This document shows, one piece after another, positions 23,831 through 33,938 of a stretch of 64,000 nt of DNA. The position numbers and the translations under genes are program-made. The stretch lies in contig JABWDB010000001.1 of the NCBI GenBank assembly GCA_019614645.1, positions 19,137,501 through 19,201,500 of the forward strand. Reading direction: 5' to 3'. Each line of letters begins with the position of its first letter. The first letter of the stretch is position 1. A model generated the notes under the pieces. That model saw nothing but the letters and a program-made list of their open reading frames with translations. It ran no database searches and was not told the origin of the DNA. The stretch is from Stratiolaelaps scimitus. Taxonomy: Eukaryota; Arthropoda; Arachnida; Mesostigmata; Laelapidae.

Positions 23831-25019
23831 ATCGGTCGTGATCAAATGAAAACGCTAGGGATTGTTGATTGATTGGCGCAATCGTACATGGCGACTAAGT
23901 GACCAATAGTATCATTGATTATTACACCATTAGCCGAGATAGGATTTTTGGAAAATAAAACTCCGCAAGGGTAACAAATGGGATCGGTTTCAGCAGACAG
24001 CCAATCGTGATTGTGTAACAGATCGTGTATGCAGCCTAAGAAGGTTGGGTAATTTTTTTGACGAGTGGTTAAGGAAATGCTGACAAAAAAGAGAAAGATG
24101 ATGAAGAAAAAGAGGACAAAAACGAGAAAAACCACCGACACGAAGAGATCAAGATAACTGAACGTACCGGTATGCGATAAGGCATATAATGACGTATGTG
24201 ATCTTACAGGCAGGTAATTAATTGTGTATATTAGGGTGAACATGTATTGCAGTCGAGTGACGATACTGGTAAGACTATGCGCTTAATACAAGCTTATTTT
24301 GGCAAGCTTATTTGCGATTTTGTCTAATTTTATAGGGACCTATAAGGATGGAGGGGGTAGGGGGGGGGTAGATTTTAACTAATTACAAATCCCCTTCACG
24401 ACGATATATGACCATATCGATAAATGTTTACGTCAATCTCGCGATACGAGCTACAGCGAAGATTTCCAGCGGGAGTTGACATCCTAGGTTACTTCAACAC
24501 GTCTTTACTTCGAAAACAAGTTGCTACTCGTTTCGATTGTACGAATCCATATGGTACCTGCCCAGGTAGAGTGCCTTAAGCAATGGCCACAGACTTATTC
24601 AAGGCAAACATATTTCGAACGTATGATTGTTTATAAGCAGGAGTTGTAGCTGAACGGGAAGACGACGTCGCTTTGTGACGAGTGAACCTTTTGCGAATAA
24701 TCGTTCATCTGACTCAACCTTCCCCCTCCCTCAAGGTGACAACTCTAACAGAATCACATTGTGTTATAATATAGAATCCAGAATTATTATTATTATTATT
24801 ATTTCGTTTATTTTCTGCGCGCATTATATTATTTATTTATAGTCCTATTTTAGTTGCTAAGTTTCTTATCACATTTGTGCGTACATATCTGAACTTTCGT
24901 TTGTGGCTGGCTCTCGCCACCCTTCTCCCAACAGACATTTCTCCGTACTTATCCGTACTTATCTCCGTAATTATGACATTATTATGAGAAAAATGTCAAG
25001 GGGAAATCCACACCCAGAT
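23831..25019. other. Gene-less stretch with a G-rich tract
   Basis: No gene recognised. 24,347-24,369 is a near-continuous run of G interrupted by TAG (potential G-quadruplex). An ATT run lies at 24,785-24,803. Confidence 0.5.
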
Positions 25020-25280
25020 GAGGTCTCCCGCCAGGGTTTGAACCTGCGGCCTGGGACAATTTCTCATAAACGTTCTATTTGCCCAACCTGTGTCTCTCGC
25101 GCACTTAAATGTCTCATCCGATCTATCCCCACCGTTGCACATTTACATTTAGGGGTCCGTCTTACGAAGCAATGCGAAAGCGGTACCGTGGACGTCAAAT
25201 GTTGGCTGAGAGTTAGCCCGAAAAAGTTTACCCTGTGTCTCTCGATACTGCGACATTGCTGGTGCCGGACTTTACCCATA
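25020..25280 (-). repeat. tRNA-like element interrupted by a SINE
   Basis: On the minus strand, 25,042-25,028 holds a perfect B-box-like GGTTCAAACCC, preceded by a loosely tRNA-like stretch that is split by the plus-strand SINE at 25,100-25,231. Removing the insert and one copy of the duplication restores a continuous flank. The A-box is weak and no acceptor stem is evident, so this is at best a tRNA-derived relic. Confidence 0.35.
25100..25231 (+). mobile_element. tRNA-derived SINE, copy 2, 5'-truncated, nested
   Basis: 132-bp plus-strand insert between exact 13-bp direct repeats CCTGTGTCTCTCG (25,087-25,099 and 25,232-25,244). It has the family body (CCGTTGCACATTTACATTT, GGTCCGTCTTACGAAGC, GTGGACGTCAAATGTTGG) and the 3' stem-loop GGCTG-AGAGT-TAGCC, ending CCCGAAAAAGTTTA. 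The A-box half of the tRNA head is missing and the B-box has decayed, so the copy is 5'-truncated, as is usual for target-primed reverse transcription. Confidence 0.85.
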
Positions 25281-25426
25281 ACGACTCGTCGTCACGATTA
25301 CCTCATTCGCATCCATTGGAACTAAACAATCTTAAGCGCTTTCGTTGATCGTTATTATTATTATTATTATGAATTATCATACGAAAGACATTATAGATGC
25401 ATGAATGGCACGCTCAATATACGTCA

Positions 25427-25521
25427 AAGGTGGCCCCGAACGGCCCTCATAGTAATACCTAAAAAGGTTAAGAGCTGAGGCGTGTCGGATCGGAGAACAG
25501 CTGAGGGTCAGATAGAAAAAA
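25427..25521 (+). mobile_element. Short A-tailed retroposon, copy 1
   Basis: A ~95-bp insert lies between exact 11-bp direct repeats AATATACGTCA (25,416-25,426 and 25,522-25,532). It ends in a poly(A) run. The body (CCTCATAGTAATACCTAAA, GGTTAAGAGCTGAGG, GAACAGCTGAGGGTCAGA) is clearly related, at roughly 80% by eye, to the minus-strand copy at 53,582-53,689, which also has an A-tail and a target-site duplication. I do not recognise the source: it could be a very short SINE, a small-RNA retrocopy, or the 3' end of an A-tailed LINE. Confidence 0.8.
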
Positions 25522-25532
25522 AATATACGTCA

Positions 25533-26149
25533 TTGTCGTAGCTCTCACTGTTTTTCTGCGCTCTATGTCACGGTGTACATCTGCATAAGGATTGTGTACA
25601 ATTGCTATTTTAACCAGCAAAAGTCAACGTCATTTAAAGCAAGTTCTCGGACCCAAGCGGACGGGGATCAGGTTGGTGCCTGTACAATGATTTTCCAACT
25701 TTGGTGCAATTGAGATGATTTCATCGTGTTTCGGGATATTAAAGACGTGAGCAGTCAATTTTTTCTGCATTCCACTGGGCCAGGATATTTTAGGACTATC
25801 GGGTTAAAAGGAATCTACGCCGAATAACCTAGCATTATTGGGGACGGCAATCAACCCCACCTAGAAATGAACAAACAACTACTAGGATCGGAGGCATTTA
25901 CCTTTGCTCGGGCTTAACGTGATGTAACTTGTAGACAGTTGCTTCTTTTTCTTTTCGTTCATTCTATTTATCCACTATTCATATATATATATATACATTT
26001 GTGTCCATTTATAGGTATAGTAAAAAAATGAGAGAAGTACAATGAGTACGAACGGTTGACTAGAAAACAGGGCTATGTTTCATTAGCTAGGTATTGTATA
26101 CCGCCGAATGTATACTATCAGCGCATATATATATATATATATTGGGGCA
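25533..26149. other. Gene-less stretch, nothing recognised
   Basis: AT-rich DNA with small (AT)n tracts near 25,980-25,994 and 26,125-26,142. Confidence 0.5.
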
Positions 26150-27579
26150 ACAGCAGCATCTAGGAGGCAGTAACACAAGCAACATATAGCCCCTGACAAC
26201 AGACCCGAAGCGAACGAAGCCTGCCAGCCTCCTGTAGTGACGCTTAGACCGCGGCTGGTTGTTGTTGTTGTTGTTGTTGATTTTGTTGTCGGTGGTGACC
26301 AGTGTGGTGGGGTCTGTCCATGTGTGTTCATCTATCTGTCCGACAGTCCAAGCGCCTGTCGTCCAACAGCAGCAGCAGCAGCCACCTATTGCTATACCCA
26401 AGCAAGCAGCTAGCCAGCCAGCCAATGTGAGCAACCAGTGGTGGTGCTGGAGACAGAGGTGGTTGCTGTGCGTCAGTGCAATAGTGAGCCGCTACGGGGC
26501 CAGAGCTGTTGCTGTTATTGTTGTTGTTGTTGCTGCTGCTGTAGCGGCCGCTGCCGCCGCAAGGCATCGTGCTTCATCCATGGACGCCGTCACTGACTCT
26601 GCAGCCATTTGAGCAACAACAGGAACAACAACAACAACAACAGCAGCAGCGGTAATACCGGGGCTGGTGACTGGTGCAGCAGCAGCAGCGGCAGGAGTAC
26701 TGCTGCACCAGCAGCAGTAGTGGTGGCTGGTTGTCGCGGCGCTTCGGTCGGTTCGGCGACGGTCGTTGTTCTCTGCCTCCTGGTGGCTTCGTTCGTTCGT
26801 TCGTCCGTTCGAAACAACGCCATCGCTTCAACTGCGTGGCAACTGCGTCTATATTCAGTCAACATTTTCCTCCAACGATGCCGCCCGCCCGGTCGGCCAA
26901 CGGCGGCGGTGGCGGCGGCTGCAGACCAGCTCGGCTCCGCTTTCTTGCCACTTCTCTGCGGCGCTCTTGTTGCAACTGACTGGCAAACAGTAAACGTCGG
27001 TTGGATGGCGCATGGGGTTGGTACGCGGTAGCGTGAAGAAGCCGAAGCCGAAGACAACGACAACGACGACGACGACAGTGGCGGTGATGGTAGCGCTGCT
27101 GCTGGCGTTGGTGACTGCGCTAGTTCAGCGAGCGGCCGAATGTCTGTTCCCTTACCGCTGTTGCCGCTGCAGCCGCCGCCGCCGCCTCGCCGTCATCATC
27201 TGCTGATGGAGGAGCCCAGCTGCGGCATCGGTGGTTCTGCTGCTGCTGCGGCTGCTTCTGCTGTTGCCGCAACAGCCGCTGTGAGCGCTGCTGCTGCGAA
27301 ACTAGCGCGCGCATATCACCACCGCGCCACCGTCCCTCATCACACGTAGCGTGGCGTAGCGGTGGAGCTCAGCTTGGCTGTTCTGCTCTATTCTCTCTAT
27401 CTATTTCTCCCTCTCATTCTCTCACTCACTACTCACTGCCTTCGTTGTTCGTAGTAGTAGTGGTAGTGGTAGCCGTAGCCGCAACGGTAGTAGCAATAGT
27501 GGGCCACAATACCAACCATCCAAGCAAGCAACTATCCATCCCTGCGCGCTGCACAGCACATGGATGATACCAGCGCTAG

Positions 27580-27582
<3 letters not shown>

Positions 27583-27635
<53 letters not shown>
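27583..27635. repeat. (AT)n microsatellite, 53 bp
   Basis: AT array with one G interruption at 27,625. Confidence 0.95.
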
Positions 27636-27782
27636 GTGCTGTTGTTGCCGCCAACGGTATTTCGCGGCGATGTGGTTCGCTTATGTGTGCCTGTGTGTGT
27701 ATATCTCTGCTGTCAGTGGTTCTGTGTCTCTGTCTGATTGTCTGTCGGTCTGTCTGTTAGTCCGGCTAGCTGCTCTCTGTCC

Positions 27783-27786
<4 letters not shown>

Positions 27787-27822
<36 letters not shown>
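27787..27822. repeat. (GCC)12 microsatellite
   Basis: Twelve perfect GCC units, the longest pure GCC/CCG array in the window. CGG/GCC arrays form slipped hairpins and are often promoter- or 5' UTR-associated in animal genomes. Here the neighbours are other triplet arrays, not an identified gene. Confidence 0.95.
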
Positions 27823-27823
<1 letters not shown>

Positions 27824-28200
27824 GCATCGCCACAACCACCAGCAGCACCACCACGACCCGATGGTGGTGGTGGTGGTGGTAGCGGCAAGCATGTGTGGCA
27901 AGCAGGCTATAGTCAGTAGACGGACAGACGATCGTAGCGAGGACTGGTAACGGGACGCGCAGACGCGATTACAGCCCATTGCAGCCCATGCGCAGTTGAA
28001 CACCGCATTGAATACCGCGCCTATAGAGGCAGCGTACAGACTCGTATTTTGTGGTATATACACAACGCACAAGTCACACATCATCCACAACAGCAGCAGC
28101 ATCCACCACAACAACTGCAACAACAACAACAACAATGTATCATTATTGAACCAATAGAAAGAACTGTACAGTAGTAGTAGTAGTAGTTGTCGTTCTGGTG

Positions 28201-29180
28201 TTGTTGAATTGACAAATGTACACGAAAACGAAACCTATCCGCCGCAGACGTATCTACTCACGTACGTAGTAATAACACCGATATTTATATTACATTGTAC
28301 CCACAATCGACAGAGATAGATAGATAGCTGATAAACTTACATACACACACACACACAGACAGCAACGCGAGCAACCAGCGAAAGGGTAGTTACATTGAAC
28401 ACATATGTAAAGGAGACGGCACTCGCTGATGCAATGAACGAGGGGGCAACTCCTCCTCGAATCGTTCGATTCTTCTCTTCGTGAGGATGAAGATAAGGCG
28501 GCGGTCGGAGCTTGAACGCATTAAAGCAGCTCGACAGAGGGATAGACGATGTCTCTGTTCATCAGCTAGGTCAGGAGGGAGTCAGGCCCTTTCTCTTCAT
28601 ACGGATCGAGGTGTGCCTTGAATTTTATACGAAAGAAGAACGAAGTGTATAATTGTTACTTTTGCACGATGATACTCGATCGTGAAGATGCGACTAATAT
28701 CGACAAGGGTTACCATTTGAATGACTATTTAAATCATATTGCCTGCCTTTCTCGCGACAGACATTGACTATACATTGTTAAGCACGTGTTAAGATTACGA
28801 TTAATGGCCGGATACATTATGCAACAGTGCAGTAATACACTTGCGTGCACTAGTATTATATTTCAACGATCGGTTGCCGATGTGCTCGAGATTGCCGCCC
28901 GTCAGTACGGGGTGGCCGGATGGATGGGTGACCAGTGATGGTGACCTGATGTGTATATGGAAGCGTTGAGTATAAATGTCCTGTTTCGCAGAGATACCGC
29001 GTCAGGGCCAAGACCATGGAGGGGACGCATAGCAACGATTTAGGGGTTCGTAGTAATATCATTAAAGATAGATACGAAAAATCGCATGTGAGCCTAGAAT
29101 TGCGGATTTATAATCCGTATATTCTTGTCACGCGATGCCTTTTGCCCTTCGGTTCATCTTATATTATCCTAAACGATGAC
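28201..29180. other. Gene-less stretch, nothing recognised
   Basis: AT-rich DNA with a short (AC) run near 28,344-28,356. The last 150 bases lead into a LINE fragment without a visible boundary. Confidence 0.4.
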
Positions 29181-29189
29181 GGATCCAGT

Positions 29190-30356
29190 GTACGTCTGTC
29201 GGACTAGGGCTGAAACCTTCAAATGGCATAGCCTAGGTGAACGTCTTCGAGCCGCCAGCTACCGCCCAATATATCCGGTTGATTATTTGTCCAGGGTTCT
29301 CGAGAAGCTAGTTCTTGGTAGACTTAAGAGACATCGTGACTCAGCCAAATTCTTCTCTCGTAATAAGTTCGGCTTTCGGAAGTCACCGTCAACGGAGCTG
29401 GCTCGCGCACACCTCTGGCAGGAGGTTACCAACGCAATTGAACACAAACAGATCTGACTTGGAGTTTGCTGGACCTTTCGGCTACGTTCTGCTGCTTAAA
29501 CCCCCTACAAATGTTAGAAAAGCCAACTACAATTCACTGGTTGAAATCGTATCTCTCCGGTAGACGACAGACTGTTAAGGAGGTGAGTTCGTCTCGGAGG
29601 GAGTGCAAATTGGAACGGTACTCGGGTTCTGCATATTCATAACTTTTATGAACTACATCCTAATTAAGATCTCGGCTCGTGGCATCGATAAGACGATCGA
29701 ACATGCGGACAACAACTTCACTGTCAGGGCTCCTAAATGCTATGCAACTATTGCATCACTGACGAGACTTAAGGAGACACTTGCGGAGGGGTTCCACGTC
29801 AAGGTCTCTTGCTTGTTTACAAGGCGCTGCTGCTGTTGCCGGTGCTATGCGATGCGCTTCCAATTTCGGGAGGCTACGAGTTACTTCAGTGTAGCCTGTA
29901 GAGCCGAAATAATTCCGAAGGATGCCCTGAAGGCAGTCTTTGGCAGGAGGCACAGGGTTTCTGCACACGACCTCCTTTTCTCGAACGAACTGATCGACGT
30001 TGACAAAATATACAATATTCGTGTAGCGCTCCCTGCGTTCCAAGATGGCGAAAGAGGTAATTCCATCAGAGGTCGATTTCATTCCAGCTGACCGCCGTCC
30101 TCAGGCGCTCCAACCGCTTGACTCGCGCCACCACGTTTGACATACGCATTAATACGCATGTCTAAGCATGTTCACAGGAAGTAATATCAATAACAAATCG
30201 ACACATTGCTAATGATTTTGCGATACAACGATAATTCAATAATTTATGGTGAAGAATGCTTTGAGCAATGTGTCGTTTCCTCTACTCGCATTATTTTCAC
30301 GAGGACTTGACCGTTGTCGAAACTGTAGTCCCTCTTAATTAACCATAGTTTTGCAC
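29190..30356 (+). pseudogene. CR1/Jockey-like LINE fragment, 5'-truncated and broken
   Basis: Plus-strand RT domain relic. SYRPIYPVDYLSRVLEKLVLGRL (about 29,257-29,325) and NKFGFRKSPSTELARAHL match 'YRPISLL..LSKVLEKL' and 'QFGFR.GRST..A'. LLDLSATF (about 29,465-29,488) fits motif A, HWLKSYLSGRRQTV (29,538-29,575) the segment before motif B, and QIGTVLGFCIFITFMNYI (29,606-29,659) the 'PQGSVLGPLLF.IFINDI' motif B region. EHADNNFTV (29,699-29,725) is a decayed YADD box. These pieces lie in different frames, with a stop after EHKQI and several frameshifts. A further frame runs to 30,091. The terminal 30,312-30,356 resembles the 3' tails at 31.1, 31.8, 47.1 and 51.2 kb, so the element probably ends there. 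No endonuclease or ORF1 is present. Confidence 0.8.
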
Positions 30357-31130
30357 TGTATTGACTTCACAATGGGCTTTCAGTGTTTGGCCTCCTCGTT
30401 GATTCTGTTCTGGAGCTGCATTTCATTGCCGTCGACACCTTTGCCATCCTGATTGAGCAAAGATGACCAAGTCCAGGAACGAACATCTTGTTATTTAGAT
30501 CGTTCGTTTCAACATCACGTTTTTGCCAATGCGGTTATCACTTCGATGGAAGACAACGAGAGGGAGAGATTTCTGTAATCTGCACAAATAAACACATTCG
30601 AACTCGGAGATAGATAGCGAAATCAGAGTCGGTATTGTTTGCTGTGATAGGGGGGTCTCTGGAGAGCGTTCTAAAGGTGACGCAACCTGATGGATAATTG
30701 TTCAAACAATGAGGCAGCTCTTTATTGGACGACCATTGTAACCCCGTCAGGGTTGCGGTCTGTGTGTCTGTTGCGTACTCAACATCACCGTGGACGGTAT
30801 TGTGTTACAGTGTACGTTGAACGCCCTCTTGGTCCGAACAAATTCGTGGCATTGACGATATTCGAGGAAAGTCGAAGACGGCCAAGGAGAGCCAGAATAG
30901 ATATATTCTGCAAGACACAATGGTGAATCGTCGACAGCGCGATCAGGTGTTGGTCAGCATTACGACCCCCGTTCGATAAATGAAAGCTGCAAAATTTCCC
31001 AAGTGTCGCTGTCTCCCCTGTGATCAGTAGCTTGTACTGATCTGCTGCGGGATTTCAAAAATTTGCAACCATGTTTACCACCTTAACCACTATTATCATC
31101 ACTTTGCATTACTGACATATAGGACAACTT
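30357..31130. other. Gene-less stretch, nothing recognised
   Basis: No recognisable coding or RNA feature. Its 3' part may be decayed 3' UTR of a second copy of the LINE family whose tail begins at 31,131. Confidence 0.4.
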
Positions 31131-31184
31131 ACACATTGCAAAAATTGCAGTCCCTTTAGTAAACCAGTATGCATTTACCTTTAC
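31131..31184 (+). repeat. LINE 3'-tail fragment
   Basis: ACACATTGCAAAAATTGCAG, then CCCTTTAGTAAACCAG, then ATTTACCTTTAC match the tails at 30.3, 31.8, 47.1 (minus) and 51.2 kb. The shared pattern is ATTGCAG(T/C)(T/C)CCTTTAATAAACCA followed by a short TTTACC repeat, typical of a LINE 3' end with a simple-repeat tail rather than poly(A). Confidence 0.6.
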
Positions 31185-31826
31185 TGAATGGGGAGTTCGC
31201 CCCTCCGGCACAAGTGAGTGTGTATTTTCGCTTCGAGTAGTGGTTAAGTTTTGTATCAGCAGATTCTCGTACGGCAAAGCAGCACATTTACGAAACTGAT
31301 CGGCAAAGAATGCCGACACGATCAACTTAGAAAAAAAATAGCCTGACGCCTGAATGATGTATTTTTCGAACGACCTCTATTCCAGGGAGCTCATAGTAGA
31401 AACGTCGTCCTCAAGATGAGCCTCTCATGAACTTCCTCACGAGCGTCGCTCCTCTGCCATGGAGTCAGTTCTGGGATTTAGTATTCAACGTCAAGAAATT
31501 CAGATTTGTCTACTTCAACATTTTGCAACCCATGCGGGTACTCGGGGCCGCGTGGATCATCTTCATAAATACGTGTGGCCTGCCGAACTGAGTTCCTCGC
31601 CCAGAGACAAGGGCCGTCTTTCCTCATTTACTACGCATAGGTTGTATTTTCTTCTAATGCATCCGTCATTATGGAAAACCCAAGGCGAGATGTCGAGAAT
31701 ATCGGGCTAATTTTACAACTGACATCACGTATGCAAATGTCTGTTCAAAGGTCCACCGTGTACGTTGAATGTGAACAAATTGTATTCGGTTGAATGAAAA
31801 TAAGGTTATTGCTTGCTTCCAGTGCA
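31185..31826. other. Gene-less stretch, nothing recognised
   Basis: Possibly 3' UTR of the LINE copy whose tail starts at 31,827, but no coding motif is visible. The plus-strand open frame at 31,459-31,710 has no recognisable domain. Confidence 0.35.
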
Positions 31827-31887
31827 AGCATTGTGAAATTACAGCTCCTTTAATAAACCAATAAAGCTTTACTTTTACCTTTACCTG
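31827..31887 (+). repeat. LINE 3'-tail fragment, best-preserved copy
   Basis: Contains TTGTGAAATTACAGCTCCTT, TAATAAACCAATAAA and a terminal TTTACCTTTACC. This is the clearest version of the tail seen at 30.3, 31.1, 47.1 (minus) and 51.2 kb. Confidence 0.65.
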
Positions 31888-32032
31888 CCTAATAAGACCA
31901 TTTTAAGGACATTTGGCTCTACGAGGCGTCACAGGTTATGTAGAAGTAATAGCTTCAAAGGTAGCTATACATTGATAAATTAGATGCGGTGCCAATTTGT
32001 GCTTGACACAATGTCGCCGATATCTGCGAAGC

Positions 32033-32232
32033 CAACGTAAACAAGTAAATTTTCCAGGCTGACTCACAGCCAATATTTAACGTCCACGGTACAACTGCGT
32101 TCAGCATTACTTCATAAGATGGACTCCTTTAAATGCCAATGTGCAACAGTGAGAATCGAACCCGTGCATATGCATATCTCCTCCGATCGCAAGGAGGCGC
32201 ATACGAATGCACCACGCCACCGGGCTTGACCC
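32033..32232 (-). mobile_element. tRNA-derived SINE, copy 3, nearly complete
   Basis: Minus-strand SINE with the full architecture: A-box-like CCGGTGGCGTGGTGCA near 32,224-32,209, a CCTCC/GGAGG anticodon-position stem, B-box GGGTTCGATTCTC (about 32,165-32,153), the shared body (GCATTTAAAGGAGTCC, GTGGACGTTAAATATTGG), and the perfect 3' stem-loop GGCTG-TGAGT-CAGCC before CCTGGAAAATTT. A 7-bp repeat GCGAAGC (32,026-32,032 and 32,233-32,239) is a plausible but short target-site duplication. It lies 150 bp from the LINE tail at 31.8 kb, but the two share no obvious 3' sequence. Confidence 0.85.
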
Positions 32233-32640
32233 GCGAAGCTTATTGGAAAGATCGATGTAATCACTCTTCAACTAGGGACCGCTCGAATCCTCCAAGAGCC
32301 TAGAATTGTTCCGCTTGCGCGGCCAACAAAGAATAAGATATGTGGAAAGAGATACAATCGACGATCAAGTTCCGTGCTGCGCATATATTATACGATATTG
32401 AAAAACGTCCTATAGTACTATAATATTTAAAAGGAGGGCGAGATTCAACGCATTCACAGCGGAGTTTGGTGTCCTTGTCAACAATATTTAGTAAAGAGAA
32501 CCTAAAGACGTCCTTCGTTTGAGGTGCAGCCATGTGCATTTTATCTTTAAGTATTATAGCTGAAGGGTCGAGATGCCAATTGTCCTGGAGAAAAAAGCAT
32601 AAATAAAAGCTTGATTAAGCCGATCATGGTAGGCCTTATA

Positions 32641-33936
32641 TTAGGTTGAAAAATAATGAGACACATATACATTTCAATATCGGCTAAACTAAGTAAGTTA
32701 AAACAAAGATTTTAAGAATGCACTAGAGGTATGCACCTCTTTCATTTATACACTGGTCCCAGAGTTCTGGCAGCCGTCTGACGACTGGGTATGCACCATT
32801 TCTATTACCATTTATAACTCCTTATTTAAGGCCTCTCGGAGTAAATCGATGTTTGAATACCTTTTTGCCACCTATAGCCCTCTTTAATCGATGGAAGCAA
32901 CGATAGTCACACGGGCTTAAATCGGGGGGAGGGGGGGGGGGGTGATGCCATCGCTTAATCCTGTTGGCCTTAAGCCAGGACGTAATTTCATTGCTACGAT
33001 GTGCGCTAGCATTGTCATCGAGCAGCCACACTCGGTGCTTCCTATTGCCATGCCAATTATTCACGAGTCCCTTCAAGAACTTGAGATATCGAGCCGTGTC
33101 CATTTTTTCTTTTGAGCCCAAAATCTCGTAGTTGCAAATTCCGCTGAAATCCATGGCAAGTGCTACCATTACTTCAGGCTCGAATCTATTTGGTACTGCT
33201 ACCGCCATTGCCTGTTCACCTGGTCGTAGCCACTGTTTCACTTGCTCTTTTCCGGTCCCCAGTACAGACTGACCTATGTCTCGTCCACCGCAACGGTATG
33301 CTCTAAGTAACTCTTTTGCTGCCTATATATCTTCAAATTGTCTCGCGAACATTTTTCATGCATTTGCAGTTGGCCAGGACCGAATTCATGAGGGACCCAT
33401 TTTGCATTTTTTTTCTGCATCCTCAGATTTTTTTTAATAATTCGACAACATCTGTCACGAGGCACACTAATTTTAGCCAACAAAGTTGTCAATGACCAAG
33501 CTCTGGTTTGCTCAAAAGCTTTTTCGGTTATCTCGATCCGTTCGTCGACCTGAGATTCGGGAAGGGGTGGGCGCCCTCGATGTTTATTAATGTCCCAGCA
33601 GCCTTACCTAAACTGCGTACGCCAACGGCACACCTGTCGTCGATACAGGGCATTATGGCCGTGCACACTAACCAACCTTCGATGGATTTCAGCTAGACAT
33701 ATCTTCTTTTGAAACATAAACCTGACACGTCTCTTGTGAAAATGCAAGTCTGGGGGACCTGCTCCGGCGGTTGCCATTTCGAACGCCCAACGAAAGCCGA
33801 ATGCTAGCTGCGGCTTCCGCCTCACCAGCTTACTAATTGTTTTGTCTTATTACCAGCCAAATTTGAATTCAAACTGGCCAAGAACAAGAATTCGACGCAA
33901 GACGATAGGAGTCTCATTATTTTTGAGTCAACCTAA
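32641..33936 (-). mobile_element. Full-length mariner-family element (lineage 1)
   Basis: 1,296 bp, a normal mariner length, flanked on both sides by TA (32,639-32,640 and 33,937-33,938), the expected target duplication. The terminal inverted repeats both read TTAGGTTGA inward and share AAAAATAATGAGAC. The left one (32,641-32,662) lacks four bases present in the right one (33,911-33,936). The transposase lies on the minus strand and is disabled (see separate entry). The element is structurally complete but non-autonomous at present. Confidence 0.93.
32723..33777 (-). pseudogene. Mariner transposase, near full length, frameshifted
   Basis: Would encode the cut-and-paste transposase of the surrounding element; 351 codons span ATG 33,777 to stop 32,725-32,723, within the usual 340-355. 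Seen in order: an N-terminal helix-turn-helix region (KRRVRFMFQKKICLAEIHRR, then YRRQVCRWRTQF), the linker with WVPHEF-like sequence, first catalytic Asp in AVDET, second in WLLDDNASAH, third in DLSPCDYRCF, and a C-terminal LWDQCINERGAYL. Breaks: a stop after WRTQFR near 33,604; a stop at VDET with a frameshift near 33,250; and another frameshift before the C-terminal piece near 32,820. A C-homopolymer on the coding strand has made HHPPPPPP where HHPPYSP is usual, adding one residue between the second and third Asp (35 rather than 34). Inactive. Confidence 0.92.
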
Positions 33937-33938
33937 TA

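Larger units (their letters stand above)
26150..28200. repeat. GC-rich triplet low-complexity block D
   Basis: Triplet-rich zone with (TTG)n at 26,259-26,279, CAG near 26,368-26,382, TTG/CTG at 26,515-26,542, CAA/CAG at 26,615-26,650, GAC near 27,055-27,078, (AT)n at 27,583-27,635, (GCC)12 at 27,787-27,822, GGT near 27,863-27,882 and TAG near 28,172-28,190. Many overlapping low-complexity frames exist on both strands. The frame 27,140-27,346 begins with a proline-rich stretch and could be an N-terminal exon (a GTGAGC donor-like site follows at about 27,279), but no homology or downstream exon supports calling it. Confidence 0.75.

Noticed and set aside
31320..31340. Retroposon A-tail (TCAACTTAGAAAAAAAA) like copy 2 at 53.6 kb
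   Set aside because: The match is limited to the tail junction; the 70 bases upstream do not align and no direct repeat was found.
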